DNA of 64,000 bases, from NCBI GenBank assembly GCA_964035545.1, contig OZ037767.1, forward strand, positions 13,387,301 through 13,451,300, read 5' to 3'. Under the pieces are notes generated by a model. That model saw only the letters and a program-made list of their open reading frames with translations, was not told the origin of the DNA and did no database searches. Positions within the stretch are counted from its first letter, which is position 1, and every line of letters begins with the position of its first letter. Of the stretch, positions 1-13,700 are shown in pieces. The position numbers and the translations under genes were made by a program. The DNA comes from Bugula neritina (lineage: Eukaryota > Bryozoa > Gymnolaemata > Cheilostomatida > Bugulidae).

Positions 1-3000
1 GAAGAACATGGTGTTATTGATGACAGTATGACAGACCCTAACATGATTGGCTCCTACAAATTTGGTTTGAATAAGCTCACATCTGATTGGCTGCCCGTCA
101 AACCGATTTGGATCACAGCTGAAGAAGCTGGGATAAGGACCGCAGTGTCAGGCTGGCTGGGTAAGAATGCTATATCCACTCCTTTTGTCAAAAGTCCCTT
201 CTGATTTTTAAATTTATCCACCCCTGTTCATCTGGGGAGGGCATGTGTTAAATCTATCCACTCCTGTTCTTTTGCTAAATTAAATCTGTGTATTTTGTGA
301 AACTATGCATTATATAATTTATTAAACTTAAAGGATTGCTCTATCTTGTCTAATAAATGGCCATTTAGGTCAAACACACATAATATTGTGTTTTTCTAAG
401 CATGCATTGACAAAAAGCATTTGACCAAAGGTAGAAAAAGTTAGTTGAAGTTGAGGGTGTAGATTGGTAACAGCCAAAACGCCGATTTTGAAATGAGCTG
501 GGAAATGTGACGTAACAGCGCCAGCATTCCTGCTGGTCACGTGACTATACAAATGAATAACTATAGAAATATGACTGTGAGATGTAATCTTTTAGCTTGC
601 AATTTGTATATTTATAGAAGTGCAATTGTGAATTATCTCAATCTATAGTTTTTTGACATTTTAAATAACATGTATGTGATAACATTAGGCTATATTTTGC
701 TTGTAAACATTAGAAAAAAGCCTTGCAAAAACATGCATTCTTTAGGATGAATGCCTGCAATCGATCTAAACTAGGTCAGATTGTGCAATATTACGGGCAC
801 ACCAAAGCTGACCTATATAGCGCACTGTAACTGCTTGAGCGTAATTGGTTGATGTTGTGCCCAGCAACCTTGAATACTAGCGTTATAGTTAGCAGTGCAG
901 CATAGTTACTGGCGTTCACACGTCACGTATTAGGCTATTCTTTTTCATGGCTGAAAATTTTACCTCCCTCAAAATTGGAATTTTGAAAAGCTGTTTTCTA
1001 AGCACATATTCCTTTGCAAAGTCACAATTGTTTGCATACACATTAAATTATAGTTCATAATTATAATGTGATTGTAATAAACTAAGATTGAGCAATCCTT
1101 TAAATATATAGATGTAAATGTTGCAGGTTCATGTGCGAGATGTATTTTAGTTGAAAGTATATATTATTTGAATGACATTTTGAGTTGAAAACTTAATGTC
1201 ATACTTCCTGTTAGATTGTCATGCAATGATTTTGTAATTCACTTATATCTAAACTATCTGCAGGTATAATACATGTTTTATATATACACCTGTATATACT
1301 TAAACATGTATATTTACGCCTTCACTATTACTTTCACCTACTCCCTTACCTACATCTATACCTACACATATACTTAAACTATACCTACACATATACTTAA
1401 ACTATACCTATACCTACCCCTGCACCTACAACCACATCATTAGTTCATAACTATTCAGAAACTTCTCGACTCATCTCTCTCAAATCCTATTATAGCTATT
1501 CTGTGTGGGTATTGCTATGACATATGAAATATTTTTTGCACTAAATCCATTTTATAGCCTTGGCACTTAGACATAGTACAGAGTGTTCAAATGCCCACCC
1601 ACTCTCTCTGCTGTATAAGCTATAAACCTTTAAACCTGTCCACTCAGCTTTGTAAGATTCTGTATTTCACATCCTCAGTATATAAAATGCCTAAACTGAG
1701 ATGCCTGGGCATTGCAACAACATATTAGAATAGCTCAGCATAATCTGTCATGATTCGCTGTTCACAGGAAGTGACATAAAGTTCGGCTCCGTAAACGCTA
1801 GTCTGTTCCACAAGTTCGTACCGAGAGAGAGTGAGGAGGATTCGAAAGCGAGAATTGCGGAGTTCACTTCCTGGATGTACGGCAAAGCTGACCTTGGCCT
1901 TATCCTGCTGCCTCAGCCAGACAACAGCGGCCACGAGTAAGTGGATTCAACTGAGATGTAGTGTAGAGTAGTCTGTGTAGTGTAGAGTAGTCTGTGTAGC
2001 GTATTGTATATATTGTGCCTATGGTATATGGTGGAGCTCGTCTAATTTCTGTAGTGCAACACTTTATTTTAAAATAGCATATATAGAGTAGTGTGTATAG
2101 CGTAGTGTGTATAGCGTAGTGTGTATAGTGTAGTGTGTATTGTAGTGTGTGTAGACTATTGGTATGGTGTAGTGCAACACTGTATTGGAAAGTAGTGTAA
2201 CTGTATAACATAATGTATGACTGTAATACCGTCTGCTGGTGGTTGTATTAAGACTTCCACTCAGCACCTCTTCTACCTTGAAGAAGCATAAGACTTACTA
2301 AATCCGATTGCGCAAAGATATATTATACATCAGAAAATCAGATTCAACTAAGTATGGAGGTCAAAGCGCCTTATAAATGCATTGTGCAAGGTTAATAGTA
2401 TCCTTTTCGGCTCTGTTTGCATTTCCAAATTGTAAATTTTTTGTATGTAGATTCAGCCAGTCTCAGCTTTCTAAGGATACGGAAAAGTTTAGCACTTTTA
2501 TATATAAGAATATAATATACCTACTGCAATATCACATAAGAAATTATAACATACAACTATAAAAAATAATATAATGACATCATTTATTAAGGTGTACACA
2601 ATATATAATTATAATAATATACTATAGCCTCTTATGTTTGCACTTGATGTAGCGTTGTATTATTGTAATATAGTACAGTATTATATTGTAGTACATTGTT
2701 GCAGTATCAATTAATTTTTTCCTCTCCTTTCTAGGCACGGAGCAGAGTCTGATGAGGTAAAGTCCGCCATGGTTCGAAATGACGGACTTCTAAAGTATCT
2801 ACTGGAAAACCTGCAAGCTCTGGACGGTCTAGACCAGAGAACCAATATCATCGTATTGGGAGACCACGGAATGGCCGACCACTCTAGTAACCATGTTGTA
2901 TACCTTAGTGACCTTGGCATTACTCTCGGTGACCTTAAGTGGGTCACGGGTAACATGTTTACTACGGGAATGATAATTCCACATGATGGACTTATCAACT

Positions 3001-5716
3001 CGGTAAGTTCTGTTTTCTCAAGAATGGGTTTATCTCTAAGATTCACTTGTATTTAGTCATTTGATAATCAGATTAGAATAAATAATTTTTCTTTAGTGAA
3101 AAAGAATAGTTAGTGAAGGAAATTTAAATTATAATACAATCATATTATTATGTCATTGGTGTATTCGAAGACATGTTCACATAGTGGAATTATCTCTCTT
3201 CACAACATACAATGAATCCCCATGGTGCAGTAGTAGCATAATTGACCTCTCTTATTTGTATACAGATTCAATTGACCTCTCTAAGTAAGGTAATATATCC
3301 ACATTGATGTCTCCTCTAGGTGTACCAGAAACTTACAAGTCCCAAAGGAAAGATTCACTTGACCTCATATTTGAAGAAAGACATACCTGAGAAGTTCCAC
3401 CTGAAGTACCACAGAAGAACTCCGCCCATCCTCGTCATCCCTGATGTCGGCTACAGAGTAGAAATTGTAAGTCCGCCATTATAATAAAATTTCCTCCAAA
3501 TTTATTTAGATTAGGCTTAGGACTTATTCAGATGGGGCACAGAAGCAATTATGACTTAATGCCTTTCCTAACATCACCAATGGCCTTTACTGAGGTTCGA
3601 TACAATGACCCTGTACTCACCAAACTATTGCTCTAACCCCTAGAACGCGGCTGTATGTTTTTACATAGCACAGCCATTAACTAGAACTTGGTAGTGCACT
3701 GTAGATAAAACTTACTATGTAGAGTAACTTACTGTAGAAAGTAACCTAATGTTTACTGTAAGCGGCCGGAATAGCAGACAACTTAAATATCACTTTTAGA
3801 CCTACTAAGTTTTACTCACTCTCTCTTTGTGGAAAGTGAAATATAGTTTAGAGCTCAATGCAAACTGCAGAGACATCTAGAATATAGGTTGGTTGTAGCC
3901 CCGAGTGTCCATTTGAACTCTTCCTGTAGTACAAAGTACATAGTAGTACAGTTATAAAGATAAACACAATCTTTAAACTAACTTAAATAGGCAAATAAAT
4001 AATTAAAGCTATTAGGAATCTTAATTATTTTTGTTAATAGCAGTATTATCTGTCCACACCCACATGATTGCCTAATAAATTATAAAAACTAACAGCATTT
4101 TATAGCCTGAGTTGTATTGTTTATAGACGAGACCTCATTCGGACATACGGTTCCCCACCCGACAGCTAGGCATGCATGGATACGACAACAGCGTAGCTGA
4201 TATGAAGCCAGCAATGCTAGCCTTAGGACCTGACTTCAAGAAACAGAAATCTATGAACACGTTCCATGCTAATGAGATATACCCCCTAGTCTGTAGCATG
4301 TTACAACTCAAGAAATGTCACGGTTCAGACGGTACTATGGATAACCCGCAGGAAATAGTTACAGGTTTGTGTTTATGAAACTTGGATATTATATTCTCAT
4401 AACAAAGAAGTGTGAATGGCTTCAATCTACTATATTACAACATAAAGTATATTAATATATACTTTAAATTGTAATATAAAGGTGGGCGCCACAATTCAAA
4501 GAAACCAATATAGTCTGAAGATAATGTTTTATTTATTTGTCTCAGCTTCAAAGTCACTCTTTGTAATTGTAGCTGTAAAATGCAGAACACTGAAAACCTT
4601 GGTAGTGGAACTGTTTAGAAATTAAGCCAGCTAGTTTTGCTACTGGGTTGATGAGAGATCGTTAAAAAGCAATGTAGATGGATTTTTTTTCTTAAATGTC
4701 ATGAACTTAGAACACTTAATGTCAGGGTTGACGTTATCTAGTAGATATTTCTGTCAACTTGGCAATACCAAAGCATCTTCAAGATGTTCTGATATTTGAC
4801 GTGTGTAGCTGTCATTCCACATCCCCATGGCACTAAATCATGTAGAGAACCTCCCTCATACACAGCTGTACAAGTTTGTAGTCACAATTTGTCCTCAAGA
4901 AATAAAATTTATGCAGAGGCCCTAGGAAAGTGTGCTGTGAATTAATTATGTAGAATTTCTTAGAGCCAAACCATCAACCCTTTTGTCATTTCAAAATGGT
5001 GGACTTTATTATATCAGTTAAAGATTAATGGAGATTAATAAACTATAATCTGTGTACAAGTAGGATATCATCTTTTCTTCAGCAATGAATGCATGAAACA
5101 GATAGTATAATTTGTGGTTTGTCATTTTTAAATGTCTTTTAGTAGTTTAAGAATATTAGTCTGAATACTACGACTTTTTGAGACACCAACTAGTGGTACA
5201 GTTGAATACAAGTAGTTTGTAAGCTATTGCTGCCAAAGATCAAACTGCTTAGTAACTATTACGTCTGCACTATGTATGCCCTAAACTCACAGTTGTTTAT
5301 AGTCTTCATCCCTGTGAGAACTGATGGCAAGGGTGGGCTAACGACTGTATATGCTATGATACAGGAGAGGCTGTTGCCGACACCACCATTGGCCCTTTTG
5401 GGATTCAAACCCATGACCTAGGGTACTCTAGGTAAGCCCTCTAGACCACAGCTGCCCCCTACCATTGTAAACTACTATTCCCATTATAATTTGTTGGGTT
5501 GTTAGAACAGCTGTTGATATTATCAATGTTTGTATTACAGTAACACTGAAAGACCAACGAGAAGACAAGAAAAATTATCGTTCTCTAAACACTGGACCAG
5601 TAAAGAAGTATCGGAGCTCAAACTTCGGCTCTTCTGGAGCCATGAGTTCTCTGACAAAGAGTAACTTTTCATTATATTTTATATTAAGTTATGTTATTAG
5701 CTATCTATGTTATTAG
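1..5716 (+). CDS. Ectonucleotide pyrophosphatase/phosphodiesterase (ENPP family), 3' part
   Basis: Partial gene; the 5' exons, including the catalytic Thr, lie upstream of the window. Exons 1-160, 1768-1936, 2735-3002, 3320-3466, 4127-4364 and 5541-5716 all have GT/AG borders and matching phases. Known family role: zinc-dependent hydrolysis of phosphodiester or pyrophosphate bonds, usually at the cell surface. Visible metal-ligand motifs are PDNSGH (end of exon 2), LGDHGM (exon 3) and LGMHGYDN (exon 5), so the remaining zinc ligands look intact. The order of motifs (PIWITAEEAG, ESDEVKSAM, NIIVLGDHGM, HGYDN, EIYPLVCSML) is that of ENPP4/5/6-type proteins; I cannot assign a member. The C-terminus ends in a short hydrophobic run (LYFILSYVISYLCY) after a Ser/Gly stretch, suggesting a GPI signal or a membrane tail. 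The stop codon lies inside a 16-bp tandem repeat. Confidence 0.88.
1958..2215. repeat. Degenerate minisatellite in ENPP intron
   Basis: Imperfect tandem repeats built from GTAGTGTAGAGTAGTCTGT- and GTGTATAGCGTA-like units in the intron after the second visible exon. Open frames here are repeat artefacts. Confidence 0.6.
3507..3656 (-). repeat. tRNA-derived SINE, partial copy
   Basis: In an ENPP intron. It matches the SINE at 38671-38885 in the block covering the A-box end (rc: TCTAGGGGTTAGAGC), the B-box region and the segment 'aggccattggtgatgttagg' on the minus strand. The 3' tail seen in other copies is missing, so this copy is truncated or decayed. Confidence 0.65.
5286..5460 (-). repeat. 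tRNA-derived SINE, divergent subfamily
   Basis: In the last ENPP intron. It shares the tRNA-like head (rc: GGCAGCTGTGGTCTAGAGGG, box B GTCATGGGTTTGAATCCC) and the tail 'ctcacaggga' with the other SINE copies, but the middle differs. It reads as a second subfamily or a recombinant copy. Confidence 0.6.
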
Positions 5717-5752
5717 CTATCTATGTTATTAGCTATCTATGTTATTAGCTAT
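5690..5752 (+). repeat. 16-bp tandem repeat across the ENPP stop codon
   Basis: About four copies of a 16-bp unit (CTATCTATGTTATTAG). The ENPP stop TAG at 5714-5716 falls within the second unit. Confidence 0.8.
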
Positions 5753-5996
5753 AGTCTGTATATAATAGAAAGAAAATCTCTCAGCTTATATTGCTCATAT
5801 GTTTGCATTACGTTGTTTTTTAATTACTACATTGCTAAATTTGTTATTTGTATTTTATAAAGTTTATATCATAATTATTCTACTGCTGAACTTTAGTATT
5901 TTACATATTATATTCATACATTAGCTGCTATGTCACATAATTTTTGAACTTTTGACTCTCTATATGTTTTCAAAGGTGCCTATCTTGTTTTTTTAA

Positions 5997-6002
5997 AATA
6001 AA
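5997..6002 (+). promoter_or_regulatory. Candidate ENPP poly(A) signal
   Basis: AATAAA 281 bp after the ENPP stop codon, following a T-rich stretch. The position is plausible but unproven. Confidence 0.4.
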
Positions 6003-7565
6003 ACGAAGTTTCTATATATAGTGTTTAAAATTACACAGTCTGCCTACTCAGCACTATTCACAATTATAAAAAATTACCATAAGTGTTTCGAAAGCAATTT
6101 GCTTAATTAATAGAGCTATTATTGTAGCAGTTAGGTAGAAATTTTTGTTTAGCTCTAGAGTTGCGCCAGGATCTACTAAAGTAAGAGAACTCTAATGAAG
6201 CCTTTAAATTTTGAGAAGTGCTTAATTTTGCATGTATAGCCACAACAATCAGTTCAAAACAGTAAGCTTGAAATAGTCGACACAAATCCTATAGTGCAGT
6301 TTGCAGAAATTTGAACCATGTTTAACACATGGCAGCTTCAGACCAAAAGAAATTATCAAATACCATGAGAATACTGTACAAGTTAAGCTTCATAATAAAA
6401 AAAAACTTGGTATTGTATTCCAACTGTCATCACCAACGCTTATAAAGGTGTAGTTATACTACCTCCAAAATTTTAGGTCCAAAATGTAATTGCCTAAGTG
6501 AAAAAATTTGCCTAGCAAATTTTGAAAGGGTGCTCAGCCAAGTAGAATTAACTAGAACTCATCATCTCATAAATATAAATATATATATGTATATATATAT
6601 TTATTAATTAATGACTGATGAATTTGTAGATTCAGCTGTATGTGGTTGCAAGGTAAAATAACTCCACAGGTAAATTTTTTCATTTATTCTGATAAAATAA
6701 TACACTATGTAAATAAACGCGAATACAAAAATAAACTGCTTTTTTTACAAAAAACCAACATGAAAACACGACAGAATGAAAAGTAAGCATATACAGTAGA
6801 GGTGCATGCTATAGAGTATCGGTAATAAACTCGCCCCATTTTATTGCCACTGCTGACCGAATTTTCCACACGGGCCACTAAACCGAGTATAGATTAAATA
6901 TTTATAACGAGACCAGCTAAATTGTATCGCCAATATCACGGAAAGTATCTACTAGCTTTGCTATCTATTCTCTCTGTTTGCCGCAACGGCAACACCAAAT
7001 TGGGTTTAAGGATACACTAATAGAAATGAATATCATCAACTGCATACAACATAAAAAATAAAAATAAAATAAAAAATACTAAATATAATGGGACAAAAAA
7101 TCCTAGTGATTACTGCTCTAGAAATTTCGCAACAAAAATTAATTATTTTCTAGTGATAGAAACTAAAACTTGTTTAAAGTACAAAAGGAACTAAAAAACC
7201 GTTTCATGCTAATCTGGCTGTACGGACAAATAGGAAGCTACTCAGTAAGAGATGATCATGCTAAACGACCTTGACCCATAAAATTTCAGCTCTCAAGTTA
7301 CTGAAAAGCTGTGGAAAATTGCATAAATTGTCAATTACCACTGGATGCATCTTTGATATCGCTAAAAAGCTTAAGATTCACTGAATCTAACAAAATGCTA
7401 AGATACTGAAAAAGAAGCTTCAATCAACGTATCTATACCTCTCCCCTTCCTCCAACAACATGGAAGTCGTTATTCAGATCCACACATGTTTATGTGGGAT
7501 ACTTGGACTTTCGAGAGCTGCGAGTGCAGTGGTAGAAGACATCGGCGCTAATATTATGAGGCTCA

Positions 7566-7636
7566 CAGACTACAGTCGAAACTCGACTGTGAACGCCTCG
7601 AAAACGCGTTCACAGTCGAGTTTCGACTGTAGTCTG
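7566..7636. repeat. Perfect 31-bp inverted repeat with 9-nt loop
   Basis: Arms 7566-7596 and 7606-7636 are exact reverse complements around the spacer CTCGAAAAC. Weaker pairing extends about 12 bp further on each side. Each arm also contains a shorter hairpin (CAGTCG...CGACTG). It sits about 110 bp beyond the GTPBP2-like stop codon, so it is probably transcribed in the 3' UTR. Confidence 0.9.
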
Positions 7637-7747
7637 TTAGCCCCATTAGAGATACTGTATAAAAAATGTGTAAACTATACACGGAGACATCTATGTGCCA
7701 CAACTGATACAACATATCTGATTACCATGTCTTCACAGGTCATCGAA

Positions 7748-10700
7748 TCAATAGCATTCAACGGGTTGACTACTCATATGGGAAGCCACATAGATTGGTT
7801 TATCTAGGCAGACTTGAGAACCACTGGAAATACTATCATAACCACTGCTATTACTATCTTCATCACTAGTCCTGAGGGATGAAACGGTGCTGTCACTACT
7901 CAAATTGTCGTCATTTGAGACTTTTTCCTCTTTAGAATCACACTTAGGTTCGCTAGTGCTAGGAAACGCCACAATACTTGTCACTCTACCGACGCCTCGC
8001 GTAGTGCCCTGTCTGAACAGTAGCTTGCTGCCGGTGTAGATGCATTCTGGGTGGTGGTCGGAGAGAAATTCAAATGTCACATTAGCCTTACCATTTGTTT
8101 CCAGTGTCTTCTACAACATCAAGAGACATGAGAAGTTGACTGAACATTTAGAATATGATGACAGACTAGAGGTTTTTGAGAAACTAATAAATATGTAGAA
8201 CAATTTCACAAGAAAAAACACTGCAAACTAATTTAAATAAAGTATTTAGCATTTTAAAGGCGGTTCTATTGAAAAGAAATCTTAGTAATTTAAAACCAAG
8301 ATATTACTAAACAGTAGGCAGCAAAAAATCTAATAAAATTCGTTTAGGCAAATTTTTGTGTTCAGTGGTTAGTGAATCATTTTACTGCATATAACATTGA
8401 CTGCTTCTAACATGCCAATACAACTAGAAGTATGTATGGCAATGGTATCAGAAGCAGGTATGGCATCGGTATGAGAAGTAGGTGTGGCAATGATACTAGA
8501 AGTAAGTGTAGGCAGACTGACTTACTGTTGACATCTCTAGAATCTTTGCTGTTCGACAGACACTGCCTATATGAACTGTGCACTGAAACCCTATTTTTAT
8601 AGACTTTTTATGAAAAAGTAGATTTACTTCTGCTTTAAACCTCTTACAGACTGGAGGGGCATCATTCACTCTCGTCAGCACCATTCCCTACAGCAAATCA
8701 CTCAGCATTATCTCACCATTACCATATAAGGAGTGGCACGCGTACATTAATACCATAAAAGGGGTGACACACTACGTTACCATAAAGGCAATGATATGCC
8801 TACTAGTATATTATGCCTACCATTCATAAGGAAACATATCAGACATTAGCTGGACATTGATTGTTCATATTAACATTTCATGTCATAAAATCCGACAGTA
8901 ATATAGTATTGCAGTGCTACATTAATTTGGTCCTACATTGGTACAGTAATCAGTATAATGGTGACGCTAAGCTAAATTCCAGTGAAAATGAAAATATTCC
9001 AAGTGGAAGAATCGTGCCGCAGGTAACCTCCAGATGGCTCTCACCTTTCTCATGACGGGTAAACTTTCCTTCTCGTCAGCAGACGTTAGCGCCAAGGCTG
9101 CCGCTTGTCCCGCCTTCACAATTCTGCATGGGAAACGATTCCTATGCATAGAGGTGACCCTGACCTTCTTGAATGAGCCTCCTTCGAATGGACCGGCTTG
9201 CAGTATGTCACCTTCTTTTATGCAGCTTCTACATTCAAATAACCCAAACTTTCACAAACACAAATATGAAGTTTAAATGTGGAATAGGGCATTCGCCGTA
9301 TATATCTCGTGCTGTATAGTTATGACGTATAAACGACTGTATATTTAGACGAAGAAGACATTCACAGTTTCCCACTACTACAGCTAGTTAAGTGGTGCAA
9401 AAATATTCATTGTTTATATATTTCAAAGTTATCTTCTCTTAGGCAATATTTATCTAGTTTAAGTTTTGGCCTCTTTCCATGTTTTGTGAGGTAAAATTAC
9501 TATGCAGGCAAACAATGGCACGGTGCTACATACATTTACCAAGCACCAAATGTCTCACACTGTACATTGCTAGTAACAAAATATGTTTAGTTGGTTATTA
9601 AACGCTTTTTCTGTCTTTTTGGTTTATGAACCGCATAGTTAAGATTTACAAGGCGCATTTCCATGGATTGATTAACCAGTCCAAGTTGAGCTCAGACCAC
9701 CTGAGTTTAACCTTTGGCCTGTTTCCACATTTGAGAAGTGAAATTAATGTTCACGGAATCGATGGCATGGTGTTATATACATTTACCAAGCACCACATCA
9801 CTTGAGTTGTACATTTTTTTCAATTTATAAAATAATATGGTATACAATAAGCAGTGAAACATATTAATATCATATATAAAATAGTCATATGTGAGATGAC
9901 AATAATGCACACCTTTTCATGATGCCGGAAATAACGAGTCCAACATCCGGTACGTCTGAATACACTTCATCTACTTGGAAGGAAAGTTGGTCGGCGTTGG
10001 CTAGTTTCTCCAACTCAACATCATTGGCCGTGGGAGGTAGAGCATTGAGGAACTTCTGTAGGAGGGGCATACCCGCCCCCGTCTTGCTGGACACTTTGAA
10101 AACTGGAACAACTCTACAATGTGATGGCAATATTTCTCAACTAATCAAATAAATAAAATAACAAAGTGCGTTCGACTGAAACTTTGTGGAGGCTGTACCT
10201 AGCAGACTAAAATGCCTTTGGGAGTTGTCTTTCTATAAAACCTTGAATCCTTCTACTATGGAATATCTCACTTTGCTGCGTGCAAAGAGCAAAGTAATGT
10301 ATACAAGAGACATGCTTGTGCCCATCACCTGTCTTGTCGACAGCATACGATAATAAAAGGATTTGTGAAGCATAGATTACAATGAAACTACTTTGAATGT
10401 ATACTTACTAAATATTTCAAGATACAGAAAAAAATAATTTTAATTTTCTGATCAGTACCAAGAAGTTTGTAAGAGACTATAAACTAAACTAGAACTGAAC
10501 ATCAGTATATTACCTAGTATGGCCTAATAAATATATTTTCGGTTGAAATCTTGTCCATCTCTAAGAAAAACACTCTCTGTATCTCTACTGGAATACTTGC
10601 ACTTTTCGAAAAAAAATTTCTTTGCCCGACAGCCCAGCATTTGACACGTACGTTTGTTGTCTTAACATACCGAATCATGAATTACATAACTACTAGATCA

Positions 10701-13700
10701 GCTCATTGATTAGCTATTTGGATCATTACTTTCCAACACAATCTCAATGAGATGTAACACTACATATATCTAACCAGTCCACTAAACTCACTTGTTTGAA
10801 CTCATCTGAGAGATGGCCTTGGTCACGTCATCGCTGCTCTCTATCCTGGTGGGCACCTTGTTGCTGCCGGGAGACTTAAGCAGACGCTCCATACTCGACA
10901 GGTTCTTCTCCAATGCAGCAGGACGGCAGCAGTCTATTTTGGTCACCACCACAAACAGCGGCACTTGAAGGCAGAGAGCGAAACCCAGCTGTTCCTTTGT
11001 CGTACCGACTACAGTAGCAGAATGTTATATTGAAGATGATTTAGGAAAGACAACTCCCAAGTGTGGAGCAGATTCTCAATATAGTGGACTTTAGTACCCA
11101 CAATTTTATGTGAGTAATTTGAAATGTAGAATGAAAGTGAGGTCCTTTTTAATATTTATCCGGAAAAAACTTTTCACAGCCCTCCTGACAAATGAATAAA
11201 CTCAAGCAGCTGTGAGCTACTAATAATAAAGCGGTGAGTCTCACCTATGCCTCGGTTTGCGCTCATCACTAGCATAGCAAAGTGAGGGGAGTGACCCATG
11301 AGCCCGTATATTGTGGTCTTGAGGTACTTCTGGTGCCCTGGCACGTCAATGAACTGAATGATCTTAGTCGAGTTCTCACAAATATCTTCTGGCGTCTCAT
11401 TCTCCAGGTAGTTGTTTAGCTGAGAAAAGATAACAGAGTTAACCACTGCAGAAAGTGTGAAGTTTACGGAGTTACCTCCCCATGTAGATTGAGTCCAGTT
11501 AATATCACTGCAGCAGACATTCTTTTATATATTTGTCTTAGTGGATTGATTTGTTGTGACTTATTTATATAATCGTAATTTGTAATAATTTGTAAAGTTT
11601 ATAAAGATGTGAATCATTTACTGGTTTATGCAGTTAAATCCTTCATCATATAAAATCCAGTATTTATAATATGAATACAATAAGTGGGAGGAGCTTACAA
11701 TATAAACAGCTATCATGTTATAACAATATTCCAGTTGTTCGAGTTGTTCCACCAAATTAAAGAAGCTATAATACAGAGTCAAAACAATATAAAGACAAAA
11801 ACATGACTCACTTCCCCGTCCGAGTCAAATCCAATGATTTCCTGAGAAATGCTGGACGTACGGCCTGATTGTACTTCGTGACGATGTCTGAAAAGGTTGA
11901 GACGCGCCCTGCCGTTCCCGTTGTCTAGTTCTCCGTGAGCGAGAACCCCGACTAACGTGCTCTTACCGCTGTCCACGTTACCCAACACTGCCACTCTTAG
12001 GTCTAGGAACTACATCCACAGAGTTGGGTATTAGTTTCAAGGCTGATACTTAACATACAACAGTGTGTACTGTGATTGGGCTAAATGTGCCAAGAAAATT
12101 TGGTCTAGAATGTTCTAAACTGAGCATGTGAATACCTCACATATTGCATACACAGTAGCTGCACATTAAGCAGCTTACAGTTTGAGCACAAATTAAATGT
12201 GGAAATAAAGTGGGAACACCACTGCATTGTTCAGGGGTACGAATGAGCATGTAAAGCACAATACACAGTGCTTTCAATATCAACAATGTATAATGCAACT
12301 GTTCTCAAAAAATCTTCCCGGGGACCAGGGAAATCATGCAGGCATAAACCTGTGAATATTTCAACTATTTTAGCGGAGAAAGTTGGAATTGATCCTTTCA
12401 GTTTACCTGCTGATCATCTGGGACTTTACGCACCAAGACCTCTACGGCTGTTCTGTCATCTTCACACGATGTCTCTCTCAGTACTGTAATAGTGGCACCA
12501 AGTCTACAATGTAAAGAGGTCATTTGGGTTAAAGTCTTTTTAGTCAGTGAAAAACCCACTTCTTATGGCTGTAATTCTTTCATTTGCCATATATTTGGAA
12601 TATACTTGTATGATCTCAACTAGCACCTGCCCTTCCATTGCCACCTATACAGCAGTGGGTAAAGGCATCAGTTGACACATTAACTGACACTGGGTAGCAT
12701 GTCTGTGGCAGGTGGTTGCCAGGTGTGTGTCAAGCAACAGCTATCTTAATCACTGATTTATCTAAGTGCCTATACAACACATACTGATTCATGTACTAGG
12801 GCCACTATGTTGACACAGGCACTCTAGTTGTTGTAACTTTTCTAGAATAATCATGAACAACTCATGTATGAAAAATTAATATGCTGGGAGCTTGAAAACA
12901 GGAAATGTATCATCACTCAACCAGCCAACCAAAATAATAATGAGTAACGTTACATAGACTGCCACATGTGCCCTACACCCAACACATTAACTACACTCAC
13001 AAACCAATGAAGCGTAAGTCTATTAATTCATATGATACGATATTTCCAGCTGTAAGTTAGTTGTATTTACTAACTGATGTACGGTTATACAGATGATTAT
13101 GCAAGAAAGTAATTATAACAGGGGAGGAGTCAATCAACATCATAAGGTAATTAGCAGACAGTCTTGCAAACTCATAGTGGTATTCGTGGCGTAGACTTGC
13201 AAAGATCCAGGGACTGGAATATCAACAAACAGAGCTACAGCCTGCAAACACAGCCAGCATTTCTCAACTACTGGAAAAAGTTCCATACCGCTGGGTGGGG
13301 TTTGAACCCTTACCACTTAGCAGTATGAAATAGAGGGTTTGTCAAGAACTGTTTAGGGTGGGCCTGGTAGAGCGAGAATTCCAAATAAAAGTGACATTAT
13401 TTTGAACTGTTTTTAATATGAAGTGTTTTGGGCTGCAATTCCATAATAAAAATTGTAAACTAGATACTCCAGGTTTGATTCTGTTGAACGAAAGTGTCGC
13501 ACCTTTTGGCCATATCTCGCAGCGTATCCATGGAGACCTTCAACTCGTTCTTTCTCAGACCGATATATATCCCACTATCCTCTACACCGATCTCGTATAT
13601 TGCTTCTCCTGCCCCTTCCTGCAGCCTCCATTTCATTTGTGTGACTAAATGCTCGAACCTAGTGGTGGACGGGGCCACCAGTTTCAACTACAAGGAAATT

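Larger units (their letters stand above)
5717..7747. other. Intergenic interval between convergent ENPP and GTPBP2-like genes
   Basis: No gene seen. Both flanking genes end here, so it should hold two 3' UTRs. It contains the ENPP poly(A) candidate, TTTATT on the plus strand (AATAAA for the minus-strand gene, for example 6683-6688 and 6840-6845), AT-rich sequence, and the large inverted repeat at 7566-7636. The 115-codon open frame 7460-7807 crosses that hairpin and is not supported. Confidence 0.6.

Noticed and set aside
9034-10152. Plus-strand frames of about 80 codons
   Set aside because: Opposite strand of confirmed GTPBP2-like exons.
13290-13345. B-box-like GGTTTGAACCC, possible tRNA or SINE
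   Set aside because: The A-box-like part is too close and no acceptor stem can be drawn.
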